In this document: positions 1 through 7,001 of the stretch, piece by piece
Position numbering within the stretch: the stretch's first letter is position 1
Layout: each line of letters begins with the position of its first letter
Made by a program: the position numbers and the translations under genes
Origin: Bacteroidaceae bacterium
Lineage (GTDB): Bacteria > Bacteroidota > Bacteroidia > Bacteroidales > Bacteroidaceae
Direction of reading: 5' to 3'
Assembly: GCA_016291905.1 (NCBI GenBank)
Contig: JAEEZS010000045.1
Span: forward strand, 1 to 39,765
DNA: 39,765 nt
The notes under the pieces: generated by a model
What the model saw: only the letters and a program-made list of their open reading frames with translations
Database searches by the model: none
Told to the model about the DNA's origin: nothing

Positions 1-760
1 CCTCTCTGAACCGTATCGAGGGCAACACGTTCTACGACTGCAAAAGCCTTCAGTCCATCGTCATCCCCGCCGCTGTGGATTCGATCGGCGGCTCGGCGTT
101 CTACAACTGCAACAGCCTGGTGAAACTGACGATTGCCGACAGCGACCGGGAACTGAAGCTGGACGGTTCGTTGGGCAATCAGTGGGGCATGTTCGACACC
201 TATTATAATCACCTCAATTCGCTTGAAGAGGTGTATGTCGGCCGTAACGTCGTGACGGCTGGCGGTCATTCTGCCTTCGCCAATGAGCATATCAAGAAGC
301 TGACGCTGGGTGACAACGTGACTCGTCTGGAGAAAGAGGCCTTCCGCAACTGCCGTGGCCTTCGCTCTGTAACGCTCGGTCCGAACCTGACGTCGATAGG
401 CCGTCAGGCGTTCTACCAATGCGACTCGCTTCCCTCGCTGGTCATCCCCGACGGTGTGAATGAGATAGGGTATGAGGCTTTCGTCTATTGCAATGCGTTG
501 GAGACCATCCATCTTCCGGCCTCTCTGAACCGTATCGAGGGCAACACGTTCTACGACTGCAAAAGCCTTCAGTCCATCGTCATCCCCGCTGCTGTGGATT
601 CGATCGGCGGCTCGGCATTCTACAACTGCAACAGCCTGGTGAAACTGACGATTGCCGACAGCGACCGGGAACTGAAGCTGGACGGCTCGTCAGGCAACTA
701 CTGGGGCATGTTCGACACCTATTATAATCACCTCAATTCGCTCGTAGAAGTGTATGTCGG
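1..760 (+). repeat. 519-bp direct repeat inside the BspA-like gene (1-241 and 520-760)
   Basis: Bases 1-241 recur at 520-760 with only about a dozen differences, clustered near the distal end. The offset is exactly 519 bp, or 173 codons, so the reading frame is kept. The repeated unit probably extends left of the window. This is an in-frame duplication of a block of leucine-rich repeats. Confidence 0.9.
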
Positions 761-1196
761 ACGAAATCTTTCCGTGACGGGTGGGCATTGTCCTTTCTAC
801 AACGAAAACATCGCCACCCTTATACTGGGCGGTAAGGTGACGAACCTCTATGGTGAAGATTATGGTTATTGCAACCCCTCGGAACTCCATTGTAATGCCG
901 TGATTCCGCCAGTTTGCTCAAGTCCTAATGTGTTTAAGAAAATCGATAAACAGATGTGTAACCTTTATGTTCCTGAAGCTAGCATCGACGCTTATAAGGA
1001 AGCCCCTGTATGGCTGGAATTCTTCAATATCCATTCGGGAATCGAAAATGTGGAGATGGAGGATGAACTTGGTGCTTCATCCGTTGTCGAAGAGATGGAG
1101 CGTTATAGCCTCGACGGCCGCGTTGGAGGATCCGAGCATGGAGTGAACATCGTACGCATGAGCGATGGAACCGTGCGCAAGGTACTTGTGAAATAA
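1..1196 (+). CDS. BspA-like leucine-rich repeat surface protein, 5'-truncated by window edge
   Basis: The open frame runs from the first complete codon at position 3, so the N-terminus and signal peptide lie outside the window; the GTG at 75 is internal. The visible protein is made of LRR_5/BspA-type repeats of about 23 residues (pattern I-x-x-x-A-F-x-x-C-x-x-L-x-x-I-x-I-P). It ends in a short tail reading GVNIVRMSDGTVRKVLVK, which resembles the T9SS-type C-terminal tails of Prevotella surface proteins. BspA-family proteins are surface proteins implicated in adhesion; the ligand here is unknown. The gene carries a 519-bp (173-codon) near-identical internal duplication. An intrinsic terminator follows the stop codon. 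Family assignment is secure; secretion by T9SS is inference. Confidence 0.85.
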   Translation, partial: SLNRIEGNTFYDCKSLQSIVIPAAVDSIGGSAFYNCNSLVKLTIADSDRELKLDGSLGNQWGMFDTYYNHLNSLEEVYVGRNVVTAGGHSAFANEHIKKLTLGDNVTRLEKEAFRNCRGLRSVTLGPNLTSIGRQAFYQCDSLPSLVIPDGVNEIGYEAFVYCNALETIHLPASLNRIEGNTFYDCKSLQSIVIPAAVDSIGGSAFYNCNSLVKLTIADSDRELKLDGSSGNYWGMFDTYYNHLNSLVEVYVGRNLSVTGGHCPFYNENIATLILGGKVTNLYGEDYGYCNPSELHCNAVIPPVCSSPNVFKKIDKQMCNLYVPEASIDAYKEAPVWLEFFNIHSGIENVEMEDELGASSVVEEMERYSLDGRVGGSEHGVNIVRMSDGTVRKVLVK

Positions 1197-1220
1197 TAAT
1201 TGTAATCTTTATTCTTTCAT

Positions 1221-1258
1221 CGTTCAGCCGGATTTTCTCATCTGGCTGAACGTTTTTT
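1221..1258 (+). terminator. Intrinsic terminator after BspA-like gene
   Basis: CGTTCAGCC at 1221-1229 pairs with GGCTGAACG at 1244-1252. Two further pairs (one G-T wobble) extend the stem to 11 bp, and TTTTTT follows at 1253-1258. Confidence 0.85.
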
Positions 1259-1274
1259 ACGTGGAATACTCAAA

Positions 1275-1306
1275 TTTGTTTTTTCGCTCGGCTTGTACTA
1301 TCTTTA
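1275..1306 (+). promoter_or_regulatory. Upstream, possibly decayed copy of a Bacteroidota-type promoter
   Basis: TTTG (1275-1278), 20 bp, then TATCTTTA (1299-1306). The spacing is right, but the last base of the -7 element is A instead of G. The 22 bases at 1272-1293 are identical to those at 1357-1378. Confidence 0.4.
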
Positions 1307-1359
1307 ATCCTTCTTCGGAGGCTTTTAGATAGGGGTCGCCTCGGAAAAAACCAAATAAA

Positions 1360-1391
1360 TTTGTTTTTTCGCTCGGCTCACCCTATCTTTG
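1360..1391 (+). promoter_or_regulatory. Bacteroidota-type promoter for the T9SS-cargo/uvrA unit
   Basis: TTTG (1360-1363), 20 bp, then TATCTTTG (1384-1391), matching the -33/-7 consensus TTTG-N19-21-TAnnTTTG. The ATG of the next gene is at 1419, giving a leader of about 20 nt. Confidence 0.75.
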
Positions 1392-1418
1392 CAAATTCAA
1401 ACCTACGAACAAGAAACA

Positions 1419-2171
1419 ATGAAACGAATAACTCTGCTACTATGGCTTACCGCAGTCACGATTCTGTTGCAGGCATCACCTGACTATTACCCTTCTGTGG
1501 CTCCCACGGGCACCTTCATCAATCACGATGGCGAGGAGGAGGAACTGACGGTGGGTGGCACCTACGATGCCCCGCTCACCGTGACGTTTACTGCCAACCC
1601 TACCGACACGGCGGGCTACATCGTCTATTACGAGTGGAAGATTCTGAAGAAAGACGACAAGGAGGAGACCACCCTTGCCGTCCGCAACGACGAGGTGACG
1701 GAGTTCACCTTCCGCGAGGGAGGTGCCGGCGTCTCGTACCGCATCAGCCTCTCCATCACCTACCGCTACAGGGAGACGGGTGTCGAGGGCTCGGTGGAGC
1801 AGGACGAGGAGGACATGATGCGCTTTTCGCTGCGCAGCTCGTCGATGACGGTCTATAATGCCTTCTCGCCCAATGGCGACGGCATCAACGACACCTATCG
1901 GGTGAAGACGCAGAGCCTGCTGAAGTTCCGCATGGCCATCTTCAACCGTTGGGGGCAGCGTATCGTCAGCGGCGACGAGACCACCCTGGAGAAGGAGTAT
2001 GAAGGCGACTTCACCTACTACATCTGCTGGGATGGCACCTGGCATGGCCAGACAGCCGACGACGGTGTCTATTTCATTTCCATCGAGGCGCTGGGCTCCG
2101 ACGGCATTGAGTACACCGAGCGAAGCGACATCAATCTCTTCACCCGCCAACGCGAGAAAACCAAGGAATGA
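1419..2171 (+). CDS. Secreted protein with gliding-motility/T9SS C-terminal domain
   Basis: The frame is open from a TTG at 1389, but the ATG at 1419 is preferred: it begins a clean signal peptide (MKRITLLLWLTAVTILLQAS) and the TTG lies inside the -7 promoter element. The 250-aa product has an N-terminal PKD/Ig-like region (residues about 30-140). The C-terminal part starts at NAFSPNGDGINDTYR and continues with IFNRWGQRI, WDGTWHGQ and DDGVYFISI. These are hallmarks of the CHU_C/TIGR04131 gliding motility-associated domain, which directs export by T9SS in Bacteroidota. The passenger function is unknown. The stop codon overlaps the uvrA start (ATGA), so the two are probably cotranscribed and translationally coupled. 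Confidence 0.8.
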   Translation: MKRITLLLWLTAVTILLQASPDYYPSVAPTGTFINHDGEEEELTVGGTYDAPLTVTFTANPTDTAGYIVYYEWKILKKDDKEETTLAVRNDEVTEFTFREGGAGVSYRISLSITYRYRETGVEGSVEQDEEDMMRFSLRSSSMTVYNAFSPNGDGINDTYRVKTQSLLKFRMAIFNRWGQRIVSGDETTLEKEYEGDFTYYICWDGTWHGQTADDGVYFISIEALGSDGIEYTERSDINLFTRQREKTKE

Positions 2172-5083
2172 CATCAGATGCCGACATCAAGATAGAAGAC
2201 GCGACGGTTCTTCAGCCCGATATTGAGGTGTATGGTGCCCGTGAGCACAACCTCAAGAATATCGACGTGACCATCCCCCACAAGTCGCTCACCGTCATCA
2301 CGGGGCTGAGCGGCTCGGGCAAATCGTCGCTGGCTTTCGACACCCTGTTTGCTGAGGGGCAGCGCCGCTACATTGAGACCTTCTCAGCCTATGCCCGCAA
2401 CTTCCTCGGGGGCATGCGGCGGCCCGACGTGGACAAGATATCCGGTCTCAGCCCCGTCATCTCCATCGAGCAGAAGACCACCAACAAGAATCCCCGCTCC
2501 ACCGTCGGCACCACGACCGAAATCTACGACTACTTCCGTCTGCTCTTCGCCCGTGCCGGCGAGGCCTACTCCTACGAGTCGGGGCAGCGTATGGTGAAAT
2601 ACACCGAGGAGAGGATCATCGACCTCATTCTGGGCGACTACGAAGGCCGTGCGGTGATGATACTGGCGCCACTGGTGCGCAACCGCAAGGGCCACTACCG
2701 CGAGCTCTTCGAACAAGTGCGACGCAAGGGCTATCTCTACGTCCGTATCGATGGCGAGGTGCGCGAGGCGGTGCCCGGACTGAAGGTGGACCGTTACAAA
2801 AACCACGACATCGAGGTGGTCATCGACAAGCTGAAGGTGCAGGCCAAGGACGACAAGCGGTTGCGCGACAGCGTGGCAGCGGCCATGGTGCAGGGCGACG
2901 GCCTGCTGATGATACTCGACAAGGACAGCGGCGAGGTGCGCCACTACAGCAAGCGCCTCATGGACCCTGTCACGGGGCTTTCGTACCGCGAGCCCGCGCC
3001 TCATAACTTCTCCTTCAACTCGCCGCAGGGAGCCTGTCCCAAGTGCCGCGGCCTCGGCATTGTCACCCGTATGGACACCGACAAAGTCATCCCCGACCGC
3101 ACACTCTCCATCCGCCAGGGAGCCATCGTCCCCCTCGGACCCTACAAGAACACCCTTATCTTCCGTACGCTCGACGCCCTGCTGCAGCGCCACGACTTCA
3201 CCCTCGACACCCCTGTGGAGGAGCTTGACGAGGACACCTTGAACGAGGTGTTCAACGGCACCCCCGACCGCATCAAGGTGCAGACCACGCTACTGCAGGA
3301 GTCCGACATGTTCATTGCCTTCGACGGCATCGTCAAGTACTTCATGAGCCTGCAGGACGTGGAGCCCTCGGCAGCTCAGCAGAAGTGGATTGACCAGTTC
3401 TCGGCCACCTGCACCTGCCCCGCATGCGGCGGTGCGCGGCTCAACAAGGAGGCACTCAGCTACCGCATCCTCGACAAGAACATTGCCGACCTCTCCGCCA
3501 TGGACATCGGCGAGCTCTACGAATGGGCGGGCAGCGCCCTGGAGCAGCTCACCGGCAACCAGCAGAAGATTGCCGAGGAGATACTGAAGGAAATCCGCGT
3601 CCGGCTGAAGTTCCTGCTCGACGTGGGGCTCGACTACCTGGCCATGGGCCGTCCGTCGCAGTCGCTGTCGGGTGGCGAGAGCCAACGCATCCGTCTGGCC
3701 ACGCAGATTGGCTCGCAGCTAGTGAACGTGCTCTATATCCTCGACGAGCCCAGCATCGGGCTCCACCAGCGCGACAACGAGCGGCTCATTCATTCGCTGA
3801 AGGAGCTGCGCGACCTGGGCAACACGGTCATCGTCGTCGAGCACGACAAGGACATGATGCTCAGTGCCGACTACGTCATCGACCTCGGCCCCTTTGCCGG
3901 GCGCAAGGGCGGCACGGTGGTCTTCACGGGCACCCCCGACGAGCTGATGCGCGCCGACACCCTCACCGCCCGCTACCTGCAGGGCAAGGCCAGCACGCAG
4001 GCTGTCCAGATGGGCGACGGCCATGCCGAGGCCGCTGCCGCTCAGCCCCCTGTGAAACCCCGCTTTGCACGGCGCACCGCCGACGGCACCGAGATAACCC
4101 TCTTCGGCTGTCAGGGCAACAACCTGAAGGACATCACCGTCACCTTCCCCCTGGGGAAGCTCGTCTGCATCACCGGTGTCAGCGGCAGCGGCAAGTCAAC
4201 CCTCGTCAACGACACCCTGCAGCCCATCCTCTCGCAGCACTTCTACCGCTCGTTGCGCGAGCCGCTGCCCTACGGCCACATCGAGGGCATGGAGAACATC
4301 GACAAGGTGGTCACCGTGGACCAGACGCCGCTGGGACGCACCCCCCGCTCCAACCCCGCCACCTACACTGGCATCTTCTCCGACATCCGCAATCTCTTCG
4401 TGGGGCTGCCCGAGGCGAAGATGCGCGGCTACAAGCCCGGACGCTTCTCCTTCAACATCAGCGGCGGACGCTGTGAGGCCTGCTCGGGCAACGGCTACAA
4501 GACCATCGAGATGAACTTCCTGCCCGACGTGATGGTGCCCTGCGAGGTGTGCCAGGGCAAGCGCTACAACCACGAGACGCTCGAAGTCCGCTTCAAGGGC
4601 AAGTCCATTGCCGACGTGCTGGACATGACCATCAACCAGGCCGTGGAGTTCTTCGAGAACGTCCCCACCATCCTCAACAAGATAAAGGTGCTGCAGGAGG
4701 TGGGCCTGGGCTACATCAAGCTGGGGCAGCCCTCGTCGACGCTCTCCGGCGGCGAGAGCCAGCGCGTCAAGCTGGCCACCGAGCTGGCGAAGCGCGACAC
4801 GGGCAAGACGCTTTACATCCTCGACGAGCCCACCACGGGCCTCCACTTCGAGGACATCCGCGTGCTGATGTCGGTGCTGCGCCGGCTGGTGGATCGCGGC
4901 AACACGGTCGTCGTCATCGAGCACAACCTCGACGTCATCCGCCAGGCCGACCACATCATCGACATGGGCCCCGAGGGCGGTCGTCGCGGCGGCGAGGTCG
5001 TCGTCACCGGCACTCCCGCCGAGGTGGCCGCCTCGGGCAAAGGCTACACCGCTGCTTTTCTGAAAAAAGAAACACTAAGCTAA
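2168..5083 (+). CDS. uvrA: Excinuclease ABC subunit A (UvrA)
   Basis: This is the DNA-damage recognition ATPase of nucleotide excision repair, 971 aa, a normal to slightly long length. Two ABC ATPase modules are visible: Walker [10 protein letters not shown] (residues 46-54) and GVSGSGKST in the second half, each followed by an LSGGESQR signature and a YILDEP Walker B. Zinc-binding cysteines remain at ACPKC (290-293), CPACGG in the middle, and CEACSG...CEVCQG in the C-terminal half. The first CxxC pair expected about 20 residues before ACPKC is replaced by [13 protein letters not shown]. From memory this substitution is common in Bacteroidota UvrA, so the enzyme is probably functional. The start overlaps the upstream stop (ATGA). 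meaB follows after 16 bp. Confidence 0.95.
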   Translation: MTSDADIKIEDATVLQPDIEVYGAREHNLKNIDVTIPHKSLTVITGLSGSGKSSLAFDTLFAEGQRRYIETFSAYARNFLGGMRRPDVDKISGLSPVISIEQKTTNKNPRSTVGTTTEIYDYFRLLFARAGEAYSYESGQRMVKYTEERIIDLILGDYEGRAVMILAPLVRNRKGHYRELFEQVRRKGYLYVRIDGEVREAVPGLKVDRYKNHDIEVVIDKLKVQAKDDKRLRDSVAAAMVQGDGLLMILDKDSGEVRHYSKRLMDPVTGLSYREPAPHNFSFNSPQGACPKCRGLGIVTRMDTDKVIPDRTLSIRQGAIVPLGPYKNTLIFRTLDALLQRHDFTLDTPVEELDEDTLNEVFNGTPDRIKVQTTLLQESDMFIAFDGIVKYFMSLQDVEPSAAQQKWIDQFSATCTCPACGGARLNKEALSYRILDKNIADLSAMDIGELYEWAGSALEQLTGNQQKIAEEILKEIRVRLKFLLDVGLDYLAMGRPSQSLSGGESQRIRLATQIGSQLVNVLYILDEPSIGLHQRDNERLIHSLKELRDLGNTVIVVEHDKDMMLSADYVIDLGPFAGRKGGTVVFTGTPDELMRADTLTARYLQGKASTQAVQMGDGHAEAAAAQPPVKPRFARRTADGTEITLFGCQGNNLKDITVTFPLGKLVCITGVSGSGKSTLVNDTLQPILSQHFYRSLREPLPYGHIEGMENIDKVVTVDQTPLGRTPRSNPATYTGIFSDIRNLFVGLPEAKMRGYKPGRFSFNISGGRCEACSGNGYKTIEMNFLPDVMVPCEVCQGKRYNHETLEVRFKGKSIADVLDMTINQAVEFFENVPTILNKIKVLQEVGLGYIKLGQPSSTLSGGESQRVKLATELAKRDTGKTLYILDEPTTGLHFEDIRVLMSVLRRLVDRGNTVVVIEHNLDVIRQADHIIDMGPEGGRRGGEVVVTGTPAEVAASGKGYTAAFLKKETLS

Positions 5084-5099
5084 TTTTATAATTATTCCC

Positions 5100-6179
5100 A
5101 TGGACCATCCCGAAAACTCAGCTGAATACAAAGGTCTCACCGTCAATGCCGGCATCGAGCAGCCCGAGCGCGTCAACCCCTACTTCCGTCGCGCCAAGCG
5201 CCGCCAGATGACAGCCAACGAGTACGTCGAGGGCATCTTCAAGGGCGATGTCACCATCCTCTCGCAGGCCGTCACCCTTGTGGAGAGCCTGCTGCCCGAG
5301 CACCAAGCCATTGCCCAGGAAGTCATAGAGAAGTGCCTCCCCTTCACCGGCAACTCGGTGCGCATCGGCATCAGCGGCGTCCCCGGCGCGGGCAAGAGCA
5401 CCAGCATCGACGTCTTCGGCCTCCACGTGCTGGAGCGGTACGGCGGCAAGCTGGCCGTCCTCGCCATCGACCCCAGTTCTGAGCGCACCAAGGGCAGCAT
5501 CCTGGGCGACAAGACGCGCATGGAGCGTCTCTCCGTCCATCCCAAGGCCTTCATCCGTCCTTCGCCCGCCGCAGGGTCGCTGGGCGGCGTGGCCCGCAAG
5601 ACGCGCGAGACCATCGTCCTTTGCGAAGCCGCCGGTTACGACAAGATTTTCGTCGAGACCGTGGGCGTGGGGCAGAGCGAGACCGCCTGCCACTCCATGG
5701 TCGATTTCTTCCTCCTCATCCAGCTGGCGGGCACGGGCGACGAGCTGCAGGGCATCAAGCGCGGCATCATGGAGATGGCTGACGGCATCATCATCAACAA
5801 GGCCGACGGCGACAACATCCAGCGCGCCGAGCTGGCCGCGCGCCACTTCCGCAACGCCCTCCACCTCTTCCCCGCCACCGAGAGCGGCTGGGAGCCCCGC
5901 GTGCTCACCTACAGCGGCTTCTACGGCCTCGGCATCAAGGAGATATGGGACATGGTGTACGAGTACATCGACTTTGTGCGTCAGAACGGCTACTTCCAGT
6001 ACCGCCGCAACGAGCAGGCCAAGTACTGGATGTACGAGACCATCAACAACACGCTGCGCGACCGCTTCTACCAGAATCCCGCCATTGCCCGCGCCATCGA
6101 GGAGATGGAGCAGCAGGTGCTCCGCGGCGAGCTCACCTCCTTCGCCGCCGCCGCCCGCCTGCTGGACATGCAGCGCTGA
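5100..6179 (+). CDS. meaB: MeaB/ArgK-type GTPase (methylmalonyl-CoA mutase chaperone family)
   Basis: The product is a 359-aa G3E-family P-loop GTPase. The P-loop is GVPGAGKST (residues 93-101), the switch II region is ETVGVGQSE, and the guanine-recognition motif is NKAD. The block AIDPSSERTKGSILGDKTRM is characteristic of MeaB/YgfD/ArgK. Members protect and reactivate adenosylcobalamin-dependent methylmalonyl-CoA mutase, so the enzyme probably belongs to the succinate-propionate route; no mutase gene is in this window. The C-terminal part (about 290-359) corresponds to the helical dimerisation arm. The gene lies 16 bp after uvrA on the same strand and is probably cotranscribed. No clear Shine-Dalgarno site is visible. 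Confidence 0.92.
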   Translation: MDHPENSAEYKGLTVNAGIEQPERVNPYFRRAKRRQMTANEYVEGIFKGDVTILSQAVTLVESLLPEHQAIAQEVIEKCLPFTGNSVRIGISGVPGAGKSTSIDVFGLHVLERYGGKLAVLAIDPSSERTKGSILGDKTRMERLSVHPKAFIRPSPAAGSLGGVARKTRETIVLCEAAGYDKIFVETVGVGQSETACHSMVDFFLLIQLAGTGDELQGIKRGIMEMADGIIINKADGDNIQRAELAARHFRNALHLFPATESGWEPRVLTYSGFYGLGIKEIWDMVYEYIDFVRQNGYFQYRRNEQAKYWMYETINNTLRDRFYQNPAIARAIEEMEQQVLRGELTSFAAAARLLDMQR

Positions 6180-6204
6180 AAACCATCTTCTTTTTGTAAA
6201 AATC

Positions 6205-6342
6205 CTACATTCCTACACCAGCCGGTCTAACATTCTCTTCCATAGTGCGTTGCTGGTGTAGGAATGGGGTTTTTCCTACATTTTCCTACACCCACAATGG
6301 TTTATATACCAGCGGAATAAGGCCATTGGTGTAGGAATGTAG
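6205..6342. repeat. Inverted/direct TGTAGGAATG repeat cluster
   Basis: CTACATTCCTACACCA (6205-6220) has a perfect 16-base inverted partner at 6327-6342. The overlapping CATTCCTACACCAGC (6208-6222) has a perfect 15-base inverted partner at 6252-6266. Direct relatives CCTACATTTTCCTACACC lie at about 6275-6292. The left arm can therefore pair with either of two right arms. Confidence 0.85.
6208..6275 (+). terminator. Probable terminator of the uvrA-meaB unit
   Basis: A 15-bp perfect stem (6208-6222 with 6252-6266) and a 29-nt loop, followed by GGGTTTTT. The long stem and short T run after meaB suggest termination, although the loop is longer than usual. Confidence 0.5.
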
Positions 6343-6408
6343 CATTTTTTTATGTTTTTTGTAGTGAGAGTTCCCATGTTTGATGCCATTCTCTGCACGT
6401 AGTGCGAT

Positions 6409-6479
6409 GTTTATAAACAGCGCCCCTGTTTATATAAACACGGCCCCTGTTTATATAAACGCGGCCCGTGTTTATAAAC
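6409..6479. repeat. Array of four GTTTATA(TA)AAC palindromes
   Basis: Palindromes lie at 6409-6418, 6428-6439, 6449-6460 and 6470-6479, with start-to-start spacing of 19, 21 and 21 bp. They are separated by GC-rich spacers of the form GCGGCCCCT. The outer two are the 10-base form and the inner two the 12-base form. On the minus strand the 21-bp period reads as a 7-residue repeat YKQGPCL in a short open frame. Confidence 0.85.
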
Positions 6480-6651
6480 CGTTGCTTGGGCTGCGCGATT
6501 AAATGCTTGGTCTGAACGCATAGCGCACGGCATTACGGATAATTCAGATCTTTCGCCGGCAAGAAACTTTCCGATAGATAAGGCTTTCTTCGCCGCTGCC
6601 AACCCAAATTTCAACTTTTGCGTATAGTATTTCGAAAAAGTTGTTCTTTTC

Positions 6652-6683
6652 CTTGCATTTCCTTTTTATTCGTACTATCTTTG
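6652..6683 (+). promoter_or_regulatory. Bacteroidota-type promoter upstream of structured RNA and second BspA-like gene
   Basis: CTTG (6652-6655), 20 bp, then TATCTTTG (6676-6683). The -7 element is perfect and the -33 has one mismatch. Transcription would start near 6690, giving a leader of about 310 nt before the ATG at 7002. Confidence 0.6.
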
Positions 6684-6746
6684 TCCCGTCATGCATCGTA
6701 AGACCGCATGGCAGACATTTGAAATAGGAAGCGTTTTAGCTTTTTT

Positions 6747-6899
6747 CTTTTGATGGATCTCGACAATTCATTGTAATCAAAGAAAGCCCAAAGCGCTCCA
6801 GTTGGTTGTAATTGTTTGGGCGACAGCTCACATTATACACCAACGTGTGAGCTGTTTTATTTTTACTTTGGTTACAGGCAGTCGAGAGCCCATCAAAAG
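6747..6899 (+). ncRNA. Candidate structured RNA (multi-helix leader RNA or independent sRNA)
   Basis: Helices found by eye: P1 pairs CTTTTGATGG/TCTCGAC (6747-6764) with GTCGAGA/CCATCAAAAG (6881-6899), 17 bp with one small internal loop. P2 pairs 6771-6782 with 6866-6877, 12 bp including two G-T wobbles. P3 pairs GCCCAAA (6786-6792) with TTTGGGC (6815-6821), topped by a 5-bp helix 6799-6803/6810-6814. P4 is a 10-bp hairpin 6823-6832/6846-6855. The nesting is consistent: P1, then P2, then a junction with P3 and P4. I do not recognise the class. It could be a cis-acting leader of the downstream BspA-like gene, a free sRNA, or a small mobile element whose terminal inverted repeats form P1. Confidence 0.5.
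6823..6864 (+). terminator. Hairpin with T-rich tail inside the candidate RNA
   Basis: ACAGCTCACA (6823-6832) pairs with TGTGAGCTGT (6846-6855), followed by TTTATTTTT. It looks like an intrinsic terminator. If used, transcription would stop about 175 nt after the 6652-6683 promoter, so the hairpin could act as an attenuator of the gene at 7002. Confidence 0.5.
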
Positions 6900-7001
6900 A
6901 GGTAAGTCTAAATTAGGCTCACACTTTCTTTTCGTATGTCTTTTGTTAAATACAAAACCCAACCCGCGCCATAGAGCCGAAACGCAAAGAAAAAAGTATT
7001 T

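Larger units (their letters stand above)
6180..7001. other. 822-bp intergenic region rich in structured repeats
   Basis: No convincing protein gene. From left to right it holds a terminator-like hairpin and related TGTAGGAATG repeats (6205-6342), four GTTTATA(TA)AAC palindromes (6409-6479), a promoter (6652-6683), and a strongly foldable segment (6747-6899) ahead of the second BspA-like gene. A 67-codon minus-strand frame (6411-6614) is partly made of the palindrome array and is not called as a gene. Confidence 0.7.

Noticed and set aside
1389..1418. TTG start adding ten residues to the T9SS-type protein
   Set aside because: The TTG is part of the -7 promoter element, and the signal peptide begins at the ATG at 1419.
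2384..4954. Several long frames opposite or within uvrA
   Set aside because: Shadow frames of a conserved gene; compositions are skewed and no domain is visible.
6409..6479. CRISPR array
   Set aside because: The repeats are only 10-12 bases, the spacers are 9 bases and similar to each other, and no cas gene is nearby.
6411..6614. 67-codon minus-strand frame containing YKQGPCL repeats
   Set aside because: The repeats are the translation of the palindromic DNA array. The rest shows no recognisable domain. A tiny gene cannot be excluded, but the DNA repeat is the simpler explanation.
6747..6899. 6S RNA, tmRNA, SRP RNA or a known riboswitch
   Set aside because: The fold is branched rather than a rod with a central bubble, and no signature of TPP, cobalamin, SAM or glycine riboswitches was seen by eye. 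A covariance-model search would be needed to exclude a rarer class.
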